Shown here one piece after another: positions 46,398 through 55,013 of a DNA stretch of 64,000 nucleotides. The notes beneath the pieces are model-generated. The model saw only the letters and a program-made list of their open reading frames with translations. It searched no databases and was not told the origin of the DNA. Position 1 is the first letter of the stretch. Each line of letters starts with the position of its first letter. Made by a program: the position numbers and the translations under genes. Source of the stretch: Spongiibacter taiwanensis (GTDB taxonomy: Bacteria > Pseudomonadota > Gammaproteobacteria > Pseudomonadales > Spongiibacteraceae); NCBI RefSeq assembly GCF_023702635.1, contig NZ_CP098455.1, positions 2,418,001 to 2,482,000 on the forward strand, written 5' to 3'.

Positions 46398-48395
46398 TCA
46401 CGGCAATAGGCGCTCGAGCAGCAGATGACCGTGTGGGGACACTTCGGCCTGCCAGCCCGGTGCTAGCCAGCTGCTGGCAACGTTTTCGCTAATCAATGCC
46501 GGGCCCGGTATTACCTGACCCGGGGCCAGCTGCTCCCGTTGATAGCGCGGTACGGGTGCGTCGCAAAATGCGATAGGCAGGTAATCGGTTGGTGTCGCGT
46601 TGGGCTGGGCAGGCAGGGTCGGCATGTCGGTAAACTGGGCGGGCGCCCGGGCAGCGACACGCAGATTGATCAGCTGCACCGGAAGGTCGAGGGCATGGCC
46701 GTAGCGGGTCTCGTGGGCCTGATGAAATGCCTCGGTGATGGCCGGCAGCGCGCCGACAAAGGGGAGATTCAAGGTATAGCTCTGGCCCTGATAACACAGA
46801 TCCACTGTGGCAACGGTTTGAATGTGATCCGGGGTAATTCCCTCGCCAAGCAGTTGACGCTTTCCTTCGGCAGTGAGCTCGTCGAGGTGATAGCTGAGCT
46901 CGGCAGGCAAGACCTCATTCATCGACCTGTTCAGCGTCCGGGAGAGTTGCCGCTCTCGCGGTGCTTGCAGCATCCCCAGAGCCGAGAATACCCCGCCGAA
47001 GTTGGGAATGATGACCTCCTGGCTGCCCAGGGCTTCGGCCAGCGCACAGATATGCAGGCCACCGGCCCCGCCAAAGCAACACAGGCTGAAGTGCTTGGGA
47101 TCGTGGCCCCGCTGGACCGAAATCACCCGCAGTGCGCGCACCATATGCTCATTGGCGATGTCGATAATGCCCTGGGCGGTGCTTTCCAGATCAAGCGAAA
47201 GCGCTTCTGCAAGGCGGCCGATTGCCTCCCTGGCAAGCGGTAGCCGCACGGGCATATCGCCACCGAGGCGGGCCGTGGCGGGAATGCGGCCCAGAACCAG
47301 ATTGGCATCGGTGACCGTGGGCTGGGTGCCTCCCTTGCCATAGCAGGCGGGCCCGGGCACCGCACCGGCAGATTCGGGGCCGACCCGTAGCAGGCCGCCG
47401 TCGTCAATATAGGCGATAGACCCGCCCCCTGCGCCGATGGTGTGCATATCGACCATCGGAATCGCCACGGGATAAGGGCCGATACGCCCCTCGCTGGTCA
47501 GTTTGATATCGCCGTCGATCAGCGCCACATCACTGGAGGTGCCGCCCATATCAAAGGTCATCAAGCGCGGACGATTCAGGTCGTTGCCCAATTGGCGGGC
47601 CGCTGCCAGCCCGCCGGCCGGGCCGGACAACAACAGATTCACTGCCCGCTGACCGGCGTTTTCGGCATCGAGGGTGCCACCGGAAGATTGCATGATCGAT
47701 AGCGGCGTGCCGGCCAATGCCTGTTGGAGCTGACGCAAATAGCGGGCGACCTTTGGCCCCAGCCAGGCATTGAGCCAGGTGGCCATGCCGCGTTCGTATT
47801 CTTTGTATTCCGGCAACACCGTCGACGAGCAGGACACAAACACCGTGTCTGGCATGGCCGCCGCAATCGCCTTTTCTGCGCTGGGGTCCAAAAAAGAAAA
47901 CAACAGGTTGATGGCCACAGCGTCGGGTTGCAGCTCGGCAATGTGGGCCTTGAGAGCCGCGAGGTCAGCCCCGGTCAACGGCTCGACGATGTTGCCGTTG
48001 GCATCAAGGCGACCGCCGGTTTCCAAGCATAGCGGCGCCGGGACAGGCGGCTCGAAGCGGGACGGAAGCAGGTCGTAAAGGTCGCGGCGGGTTTGCCGGC
48101 CAAGGGTGAGCATATCGGCAAAGCCGCGATTGGTGATAAAGGCCGTTTTCACGCCCTTGCCTTCCAGCGCGGCATTGGTTGCCACCGTGGAGCCGTGCAC
48201 CACAACCAGCGTGCCGTTGGCAACGTGCTGCTCTAGCCCAAGGGCGGCGATGCCATTGAGAATGGCGCGCTCGGGGTTGTCCGGGGTAGAGGGGCACTTG
48301 TGTGTTTGCAGGCCCTCGGGGCCCATAAGGACAAAATCGGTAAAGGTGCCGCCGGTATCGACGCCGAGATAAAAAAGCGGGTTGGCGGTATCCAT
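46398..48395 (-). CDS. Hydantoinase/oxoprolinase family protein, HyuA-type subunit
   Basis: 665 residues. Starts YLGVDTGGTFTDFVL, the ATP-binding signature of HyuA (N-methylhydantoinase A / 5-oxoprolinase A domain), with the second phosphate motif TFDMGGTSSDVALI and the glycine-rich TIGAGGGSIAY. These enzymes use ATP to open cyclic amides such as 5-oxoproline or hydantoins and usually need a HyuB partner, which is not adjacent. It is bracketed by repeat clusters. A gamma-glutamyltransferase gene lies 2.3 kb away, which could supply gamma-glutamyl compounds; the link is inference. Confidence 0.9.
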   Translation of the reverse strand: MDTANPLFYLGVDTGGTFTDFVLMGPEGLQTHKCPSTPDNPERAILNGIAALGLEQHVANGTLVVVHGSTVATNAALEGKGVKTAFITNRGFADMLTLGRQTRRDLYDLLPSRFEPPVPAPLCLETGGRLDANGNIVEPLTGADLAALKAHIAELQPDAVAINLLFSFLDPSAEKAIAAAMPDTVFVSCSSTVLPEYKEYERGMATWLNAWLGPKVARYLRQLQQALAGTPLSIMQSSGGTLDAENAGQRAVNLLLSGPAGGLAAARQLGNDLNRPRLMTFDMGGTSSDVALIDGDIKLTSEGRIGPYPVAIPMVDMHTIGAGGGSIAYIDDGGLLRVGPESAGAVPGPACYGKGGTQPTVTDANLVLGRIPATARLGGDMPVRLPLAREAIGRLAEALSLDLESTAQGIIDIANEHMVRALRVISVQRGHDPKHFSLCCFGGAGGLHICALAEALGSQEVIIPNFGGVFSALGMLQAPRERQLSRTLNRSMNEVLPAELSYHLDELTAEGKRQLLGEGITPDHIQTVATVDLCYQGQSYTLNLPFVGALPAITEAFHQAHETRYGHALDLPVQLINLRVAARAPAQFTDMPTLPAQPNATPTDYLPIAFCDAPVPRYQREQLAPGQVIPGPALISENVASSWLAPGWQAEVSPHGHLLLERLLP

Positions 48396-48516
48396 GGGCT
48401 GCCTACAGAAGAGAAAGTCGGTATTGTGCCCAACCCGGGTGGCTATTCACAATGGGCGCCTTAGAGAGCATGGTCGTCACTGGGCGTGGTCGAGAACAAG
48501 CAGCGGCAGTTCGTTG

Positions 48517-49000
48517 GGGATTAGTGCCTCGAGCCGGGGCCCAGTGACAGTGGCGCCTGACTGGATTGCGGATCGCTGCAATGCGCGTCCGCAATGACCG
48601 GATGTTCGGGTTTTGATGTGTCGCCCCGGCCCTCGAGCCGGGGCCCAGTGGCAGTGGTGCCTGACTGGATTGCGGATCGCTGCAATGCGTGTCCGCAATG
48701 ACTGGATGTTAGGGTTTTGATGTGTCGCCCCGGCCCTCGAGCCGGGGCCCAGTGGCAGTGGTGCCTGATTGGATTGCGGATCGCTGCAATGAGCGTCCGC
48801 AATGACGGGATGTTTGGCTTTTGATTTGTCGCCCCGGGCCCTCGAGCCGGGGCCCAGTGGCAGTGGTGCCTGATTGGATTATGGATCGCGGCAATGCGCG
48901 TCCGCAATGACCGGATGTTAGGGTTTTGATATGTCGCCCCGGCCCTCGAGCCGGGGTCCAGTGGCGGCGGTGCCTAGCTGAACTCCCGGCTGCGAATAGT
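48517..49000. repeat. 104-bp tandem repeat array
   Basis: About 4.5 head-to-tail units. The element TCGCCCCGGC recurs at 48621, 48725, 48829 and 48934, that is, with spacing of 104, 104 and 105 bases; a partial unit precedes 48621. Each unit has two hairpin-forming palindromes: CCCCGGC...GCCGGGG and ATTGCGGA...TCCGCAAT. Units differ by a few substitutions. The rest of the hyuA-mutM gap (48396-48516, 49001-49153) shows no gene. Confidence 0.93.
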
Positions 49001-49153
49001 GCGTTCGGAATGACAATTTGGGTCGAGCGGGGCATTTAGTGCGGGATGCCGCAAAGGTTTTCTTGAAGGGCGTTGGCGTGGGTTAGTTCGCAGCAGGGTC
49101 TATGTAACCAGCTTGCAGCCCAGCTAATGGTGAAACACAGATGAGAGATTGCA

Positions 49154-49972
49154 GTGCCTGAATTACCTGAAGTAGAAACGGTGTGTCGCGGCGTAAGCCC
49201 CCATTTGCTGGGCCGCAAAATCACTCAGGTGACGGTGCGCAATGGCGCGCTGCGCTGGCCTGTCCCCGCAGACTTGCCGATAAAGTTGCAGGGCCAGCAG
49301 GTGATCTCTCTCCAGCGTCGAGCCAAGTATCTGCTGGTGGAATTTGCCGCCGGCTGGATGATCGTTCACCTTGGCATGTCAGGGCGTCTCTATCTGGTTG
49401 AAGGCGGCACCGCCGTTGCAAAACACGATCATGTTGATTGGCAGTTGGATAACGGTCGGGTGTTGCGCTACACCGATCCGCGCCGCTTTGGTGCCGTTTT
49501 GTGGGTGGAGGGCGCTGTCACAAGCAACCACGTGTTGCTACGCCACTTGGGGCCGGAGCCGCTCTCAGAGGAGTTTAGCGGTGACTACCTTCACCGCAAA
49601 TCTCAAGGTCGAAAGCAGCCGATCAAGACATTGTTAATGGACGGGCGCGTAGTGGTCGGTGTAGGGAATATCTACGCGAATGAAGCCTTGTTTATGGCCG
49701 GAATCCGGCCCACCCGCGCCGCAGGCGCCATTAGCAAGGCTCGAGTGCGAGTGTTGGTTGATGCGGTGAAAGAGGTGCTCGCGAAAGCGATCGCGCAAGG
49801 TGGCACGACGCTAAAAGACTTTGTGGGAGGTGACGGCAAACCGGGTTATTTCAAGCAGGAGCTGCTGGTCTATGGTCGCGCCGGCTTGCCTTGTGTGCGC
49901 TGCCAAACACCGTTGAGGGAAATTCGCTTGGCCCAGCGCACCACAGTTTATTGTTCGGAATGTCAGCGCTGA
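49154..49972 (+). CDS. mutM: Formamidopyrimidine-DNA glycosylase
   Basis: 272 residues. Removes 8-oxoguanine and formamidopyrimidines and nicks the strand. Starts PELPEVETV, giving the catalytic N-terminal Pro2 and Glu3 after Met removal; the lysine in QRRAKYLLVEF and the C-terminal zinc finger (CVRCQTPL...CSEC) are intact. GTG start. Its end overlaps the convergent GIY-YIG-like gene by 10 bases. Confidence 0.97.
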   Translation: MPELPEVETVCRGVSPHLLGRKITQVTVRNGALRWPVPADLPIKLQGQQVISLQRRAKYLLVEFAAGWMIVHLGMSGRLYLVEGGTAVAKHDHVDWQLDNGRVLRYTDPRRFGAVLWVEGAVTSNHVLLRHLGPEPLSEEFSGDYLHRKSQGRKQPIKTLLMDGRVVVGVGNIYANEALFMAGIRPTRAAGAISKARVRVLVDAVKEVLAKAIAQGGTTLKDFVGGDGKPGYFKQELLVYGRAGLPCVRCQTPLREIRLAQRTTVYCSECQR

Positions 49973-50343
49973 TTAGTGTGGCGTTGGCGGTGCGCCCATT
50001 GTGATGCGGGCTTGCTGTGATGCTCTTCTGACTCGGTGAGCTGCTCAACTAATGCGTCAACCTGCTCCGTTAGATCCTGCCACTCGGGATTAACGGTGCG
50101 GATCAGTGCTCCTCGAGTGCCCGTTGGGCCAGCCATGATTTCCCGCAGCCGCACTGTCGCAGCGTACAGATTGCGCGTGATTTCGTAATACACCAGTTTG
50201 TGATCGGGCAGGCTTTCGATTGGGTGGCCCGGGCGCGCATTTCGGTGTGCCCAGAGTCGCTTGGGCAAATCGGAAGTGACATCAATGTGCAAACAACCTC
50301 CGCCGTCGCGGGCTGCCATCATATACACAGCGGCAAGCTTCAT
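49963..50343 (-). CDS. GIY-YIG-like protein with degenerate active site
   Basis: 126 residues. Matches the small UPF0213/YhbQ-type GIY-YIG layout: VYMMAARDGGGCLHIDVTSDLPKRLWAHR, then LVYYEITRNLYAATVRLREI and a tail with IRTVNPEWQDL. The usual YIG of the second motif reads HID here, and the first tyrosine context is altered, so nuclease activity may be lost. Convergent and overlapping with mutM. A repeat block follows its start. Confidence 0.7.
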   Translation of the reverse strand: MKLAAVYMMAARDGGGCLHIDVTSDLPKRLWAHRNARPGHPIESLPDHKLVYYEITRNLYAATVRLREIMAGPTGTRGALIRTVNPEWQDLTEQVDALVEQLTESEEHHSKPASQWAHRQRHTNQR

Positions 50344-50723
50344 AAGCCAGTCCTTGGCACGCTAAAGACACAAAAATTATAGGTGTATGTCGCTGAGGTG
50401 CAAATTTTGCGGGCGGTTTTTCTGGAATTCGTGATTAGCCGGAACCGAAATCATCTCTCGCACCATGGCAGAAACCGCTAGCAGGGGTGGTAGCCTTGAA
50501 CTCCGTGCCTTTGCCCATGGACCCTTCCCTGGCGGTCAGGGAGCGATGTAGCGGAGGTCGCGCATTCTGGTAGGACTACGTTCTCTGAGCGCAGCGAAGA
50601 GGCCACGAACGACGGCAGGGGCGTGAACCCTGTGCCAATGCCCGTGGACCCTTCCCTAGCGGTCAGGGGACGGAGGGTTGGTAAATCGATGTTTCTGAGT
50701 CGGTAAGAGAGTAATAAGCGGCG
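50344..50723. repeat. Intergenic region with REP/BIME-like repeats
   Basis: 380 bases without a gene. It holds an inverted-type hairpin (50518-50547, CCTTCCCTGGCGGTCAGGGA) and one complete forward-plus-inverted pair: forward hairpin at about 50580-50606 and inverted relative at about 50645-50673. Confidence 0.8.
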
Positions 50724-52439
50724 TCAAAACCCCGCTACCTCACCCTCCCGGCGCGGGTCGGCAGCGCCTTCCAGTCCGTCTGGCAATAGACGAATCACAT
50801 GTAGTCCGCTGGTTTGCTCGCCTTGCCGGGGAGCGTGGCCAAGGTCCTCAAGTACTTTTATTTGTTCCGGGGTGAACCGGCCGGCCTCCAGCTCCAGATA
50901 GGGCCCCATGGCCACAACGTGCCCAGCAGAAATGGCCTCATCAATGGGCATGTCCATCGCCAGAATGCGGTAAAGGCTTAGCGCTACGTAGTCGATGATG
51001 CGTGCGCCGCCCGGGCTGCCGATGGCCAGAATCGGTTGGCCGTCCTTGAGCACAATGGTGGGCGACATGGAGGACCGCGGTCGTTTGCCTGATTCGATGC
51101 GATTGGCGATGAGCTCACCAGTTTCATCTTTGGGCGCGAAGGAAAAGTCGGTGAGCTGATTGTTCAGTAAAAAGCCGCCCACCATCACTCGGGAGCCGAA
51201 GGCGGTTTCGATGCTGGTGGTCATGCTGACCACGTTGCCATCACTGTCGACGATGCTGAAGTGACTGGTGGAGGGCAGCTCCGGCGACTCGCTGCCCTCA
51301 CGCGGCGGCGCACCGGGCGGGTTGCCTGCCGTAACGTCTTGCAGGCGTTGCTTGTCAGAAATGAGATCCGCGCGCTGCTTGAGGTAACCCGGATCGACCA
51401 GCCCCTGAGTAGGAACCTCGACAAAATCTGGATCGGCGATGTAGCGATTGCGATCGGCAAAGGCGATGCGGGAGGCTTCGATGAAGGAATGTAGTGGCAG
51501 GATGTCTTTTCCGCCTTTGGTTGCGTTTTCAATCATGCCAAGAATGGCTAACACCGTTGTCCCCCCGGATGACGGTGGCGGGGCACCACAAACTTGATAC
51601 TGCAAAAAGGCGGCGCAAATGGCGGGCTGCTGCTGAGCCCGGTAATTGGCCAAATCACTGAGCTGAAGCTTGCCAGGGCGGTTTGGATCGTTGGTCACCG
51701 CGGCAACCAATTGCTTGGCTAATCCGCCGTGGTAGAACGCTTCAGCGCCGCCCTCGGCAAGCTGTTTTAAGGTGCTGGCGTAGGCGGGGTTCTTCAGCAC
51801 TGTGCCGACGGGTTTTGGCTTTCCATTAACAAAAAAGCAATCGCGAATGGCCGGGTTAACCGCGATGCGAGGGGAGTTGCTCAGTAGGGTGTGCAGTCGT
51901 GGCGACAACATAAACCCCTGTTCCGCCAGCGTAATAGCCGGTGCGAACAGCGCTGACCAGGGGAGTTTGCCATGAGCCTTATGGGCGGCTTCCAGCATCG
52001 CCACCACACCGGGCACGCCCACGGCGTAGCCGCCAATGACCGCGTCGTAAAACGACATGGGCTTGCCGGATTTCGTCAAAAAGTGTCGCTCCTCGGTATT
52101 CACCGGTGCGGTTTCGCGGCCATTCCAGCTGCTAAGTTGCTTGGTCTTCGAATCCCAGTGAAGCATAAATGCACCGCCGCCGATGCCCGAGGACTGGGGC
52201 TCCACCAGCCCCAGAACCAGCTGGGCGGTGATAGCGGCATCTACCGCTGAGCCACCCTGTTGGAGGATGGTTTTGGCGGCCTCGCTGGCGTAGGGGTTGG
52301 CTGTAACCGCCATCGCGTGCTGATAGCGCACGGCTTTGGTTTCACTAAGACCGCTAGCAGCTTCTGGCACGATCAGCGGATCGCTGGCCATGGCAGAAAG
52401 CGAGAGCGTTATCATTAATGGGAATAGCAGCAGTCGCAT
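50724..52439 (-). CDS. ggt: Gamma-glutamyltransferase
   Basis: 571 residues, periplasmic (signal peptide RLLLFPLMITLSLSAMAS). Autoprocessed Ntn-hydrolase that cleaves or transfers the gamma-glutamyl group of glutathione and related compounds. The nucleophile is Thr391 in STSHFSIVD, the same number as in E. coli; substrate-binding NNQLTDF and GSPGGARI are present. Flanked on both sides by repeat blocks. Confidence 0.95.
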   Translation of the reverse strand: MRLLLFPLMITLSLSAMASDPLIVPEAASGLSETKAVRYQHAMAVTANPYASEAAKTILQQGGSAVDAAITAQLVLGLVEPQSSGIGGGAFMLHWDSKTKQLSSWNGRETAPVNTEERHFLTKSGKPMSFYDAVIGGYAVGVPGVVAMLEAAHKAHGKLPWSALFAPAITLAEQGFMLSPRLHTLLSNSPRIAVNPAIRDCFFVNGKPKPVGTVLKNPAYASTLKQLAEGGAEAFYHGGLAKQLVAAVTNDPNRPGKLQLSDLANYRAQQQPAICAAFLQYQVCGAPPPSSGGTTVLAILGMIENATKGGKDILPLHSFIEASRIAFADRNRYIADPDFVEVPTQGLVDPGYLKQRADLISDKQRLQDVTAGNPPGAPPREGSESPELPSTSHFSIVDSDGNVVSMTTSIETAFGSRVMVGGFLLNNQLTDFSFAPKDETGELIANRIESGKRPRSSMSPTIVLKDGQPILAIGSPGGARIIDYVALSLYRILAMDMPIDEAISAGHVVAMGPYLELEAGRFTPEQIKVLEDLGHAPRQGEQTSGLHVIRLLPDGLEGAADPRREGEVAGF

Positions 52440-52936
52440 GTTGAACCTATTGGTTTTAGCGAGTGGGTGAAGTAGACGAAATTGATGGTAAACAGTTCAA
52501 CGGGGGAGGGAAAGCGCGGTGCCTCAGACGGGTGAATAGCTGTGGGTAGTCGTGGGTTGCCGGCATGGGCGCGTGTTTGTAGGTACTGCCGTTGTTCGTG
52601 GACTCTTCGCTACGCTCAGAGAGCGTCGGAGGTGGGGTTCAAAGACATCGAAATGCAGTCGCATCGTTCCCTGATCGGCGCAGAAACATCGCTTTACCAC
52701 CCATCGTTCCCTGACCGTCAGGGAAGGGTCCATAGGTAATGGCACGGGCCTTCACTCCTCTGCCATTGTTCGTGGGCTCTTCGCTGCGCTCAGAGAACGT
52801 AAGAAGAGAGAGAACAGAGAACTGCAAGTACCATCATATCGTTCTCTGACCGTTAGAGAAGGGCCCATAGGTAGTGGCACCCCGCTGAAAAAGCGCCCTC
52901 TGCATGATAATCGCGCAGTGCGAAGACTCGGCCCCG
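52440..52936. repeat. Intergenic region with two BIME-like units in reverse orientation
   Basis: About 500 bases without a gene. Reverse forward-type hairpin at about 52594-52629 (loop GTA) paired with a relative at about 52680-52712 (CCCTGACCGTCAGGG); a second pair at about 52766-52802 and 52840-52866, the latter carrying CTCTGAC-C-GTTAGAG, a base-paired variant of the former. Both pairs are inverted relative to those at 45.4-46.4 kb and 50.6 kb. Confidence 0.82.
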
Positions 52937-53197
<261 letters not shown>

Positions 53198-53683
53198 CTA
53201 GCCTCGCTTGGCAAAGCGGGCATTGAGCGCCCTCATCACGTTATCGGGCACAAACCGCGATACATCGCCGCCCATGCCGGCAATCTCCCGCAGCAATGAG
53301 GAGGAAACATACGACAGCGACTCCCCCGGAGTGAGAAACACCGTCTCAATCCCCGGCGCCAGGGCGCGGTTCATGTTGGCCAGCTGCAGCTCGTATTCAT
53401 AATCGGCAACGGTGCGAACCCCGCGCAAAATAATGCTGCAATTCTGCTCCTGGGCCAGCTCTACCGTAAGTCCGGTAAAGCTGCACACCTCGATATTCTC
53501 AAGGTGGGACAGCGCCTCGCGGCAGAGCTCCATGCGGGTATCCAATTCAAACATGGGCTTTTTCTTCTCGCTATTGGCCACGGCGAGCACCACCGTGTCA
53601 AACAGGCGACTGGCCCGCTCCACCAGATCAATATGGCCGCGGGTAATGGGGTCAAAGGTGCCGGGGTAGACGATGCGTTTCAT
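53198..53683 (-). CDS. coaD: Phosphopantetheine adenylyltransferase
   Basis: 161 residues. Transfers AMP to 4'-phosphopantetheine in coenzyme A synthesis. TFDPITRGHIDLVERA holds the nucleotide-binding threonine and histidine; ILRGVRTVADYEYE and the late YVSSSLLREIA are conserved. Upstream of the ferredoxin gene on the same strand. Confidence 0.96.
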   Translation of the reverse strand: MKRIVYPGTFDPITRGHIDLVERASRLFDTVVLAVANSEKKKPMFELDTRMELCREALSHLENIEVCSFTGLTVELAQEQNCSIILRGVRTVADYEYELQLANMNRALAPGIETVFLTPGESLSYVSSSLLREIAGMGGDVSRFVPDNVMRALNARFAKRG

Positions 53684-53716
53684 AGGGATGTCAATTAAGG
53701 AAGGGTGAGGAGAAGT

Positions 53717-54049
53717 CTAACAAGATTGCCCGCCGACCCCAACACGTGCGGCCTGATCGGCGAGCAATCGGGTGAAAAGGTCCTCCCAGGACGGGTTGAC
53801 GGAATCGATCAGCGCAATTTTCTTACGTCGCAGCAGGCCCTTAATCTGGCGCTCCCGCATAAAGGCCTGGTGAGTCGATTCACAAGCCTCGAAATAAACC
53901 AGCCGCTTAAGTCCGTAGCGCTTGCTAAAACCATCGACGTAACCCGCCCGATGGGCATGGATGCGCCGTACCAGATCGCTGGTTGCGCCCGTGTAAAGCG
54001 TACCATTACGGCGATTGCTGAGAATGTAAACTCCAGGATAGCCCTGCAT
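53717..54049 (-). CDS. GIY-YIG domain protein (UPF0213 type)
   Basis: 110 residues. Canonical motif: GVYILSNRRNGTLYTGATSDLVRRIHAHR, then KRYGLKRLVYFEACE, FMRERQIKGLLRRKK and VNPSWEDL. Active-site tyrosines, arginine and glutamate are in place, unlike the relative at 49963. The biological role of these small proteins is unclear. A long repeat array lies immediately upstream of its start (54115 onward). Confidence 0.88.
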   Translation of the reverse strand: MQGYPGVYILSNRRNGTLYTGATSDLVRRIHAHRAGYVDGFSKRYGLKRLVYFEACESTHQAFMRERQIKGLLRRKKIALIDSVNPSWEDLFTRLLADQAARVGVGGQSC

Positions 54050-54114
54050 AAGCCAACCTCCTTGTCGGCGTTTTTCATGACATCCCTGAAAGATAGCGGG
54101 TGTTTGGCCTCATG

Positions 54115-54835
54115 TCAGTGGACCCTTCCCTGACGGTCAGGGAACGATGGTGTTTTGGCGCCCCTGAGCCCCATCCTCGGCGTTCTCCGGGCGCTTTCCG
54201 ATACGTTCTCTGAGCGCAGCGAAGAGCCCACGAACGAAGGCAGGTGCGTGAAGGCTTGAGTCACTGTCAGTGGACCCTCCCTGGCGGTCAGGGGGCGGTG
54301 TGGTAGCAAATCGATGTTTCTGGTTGGGTCCGTAGGCGATGATGGCTGCATTTCGAAATCTTTGAATCCCGCCCCGACGTTCTCTGAGCGCAGCGAAGAG
54401 TCCACGAACGAAGGCAGGTGCGTGAAGGCTTGTGCCACGGTCGGTGGACCCTTCCCTGGCGGTCAGGGAGCGGTGTGGTAGTAAATCGATGTTTCTGGTT
54501 GGGTCCGTAGGCGATGATGGCTGCATTTCGAAATCTTTGAATCCCGCCCCGACGTTCTCTGAGCGCAGCGAAGAGTCCACGAACAAAGGCAGGGACGTGC
54601 AGGCCTGTGCCACTGTCGGTGGGCCGTTCCGTGGCGGTCGGAGAGCGGTGTGGTAGTAAATCGATGTAACTGATTCGGTCAAAGAGCGATATGGCTGCAT
54701 TTCGATATCTTTGAACCCCACCTCCGACGTTCTCTGAGCGCAGCGAAGAGCCCACGAACAAAGGCAGGTACGCGAAGGCTTGTGCCATTGCCGGTGGACC
54801 CTTCTATTGCGGTCAGGGAGCGATAGCATTCAAAA
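54115..54835. repeat. About 175-bp tandem array of BIME-like units
   Basis: A solitary inverted element (54118-54148, TTCCCTGAC-G-GTCAGGGAA, a perfect 9-bp stem) is followed by four units. The core TCTCTGAGCG starts at 54207, 54381, 54556 and 54731, giving periods of 174, 175 and 175. Each unit has the forward hairpin, a spacer, an inverted hairpin, then about 80 bases including AAATCGATGT and GCTGCATTTCGA. Long open frames on the reverse strand here are repeat translations. 54836-54960 shows nothing else. Confidence 0.92.
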
Positions 54836-54963
54836 CGGACTGCGATAAAGCCGCCCTCTGATGGCCATAGAACGATGGCTGGTAAAGCGATGTTTCTGAG
54901 CCGGTCAGTGAACGCTGGTGTGGTGACAACACGTCATGGCGTGACCGACGCGCCCCGGCATAA

Positions 54964-54997
54964 CAAAAAAGGGCCTCCATTTGGAGGCCCTTTATTA
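54964..54997 (-). terminator. Intrinsic terminator of the wza-wzc run
   Basis: On the reverse strand, stem GGGCCTCC / GGAGGCCC with loop AAAT, then a T tract, 17 bases after the Wzc stop. An imperfect T tract on the other strand allows weak bidirectional use. Confidence 0.85.
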
Positions 54998-55013
54998 AAA
55001 GCAAGCGTGGCGC

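Noticed and set aside
48517-49000. Possible CRISPR array
   Set aside because: The whole 104-bp unit repeats with small drift; there are no unique spacers between short identical repeats and no cas genes.
54137-54829. Long reverse-strand open frames with repeated peptide segments
   Set aside because: They are translations of the 175-bp tandem repeat; the peptides repeat because the DNA does, and there is no start-site support.
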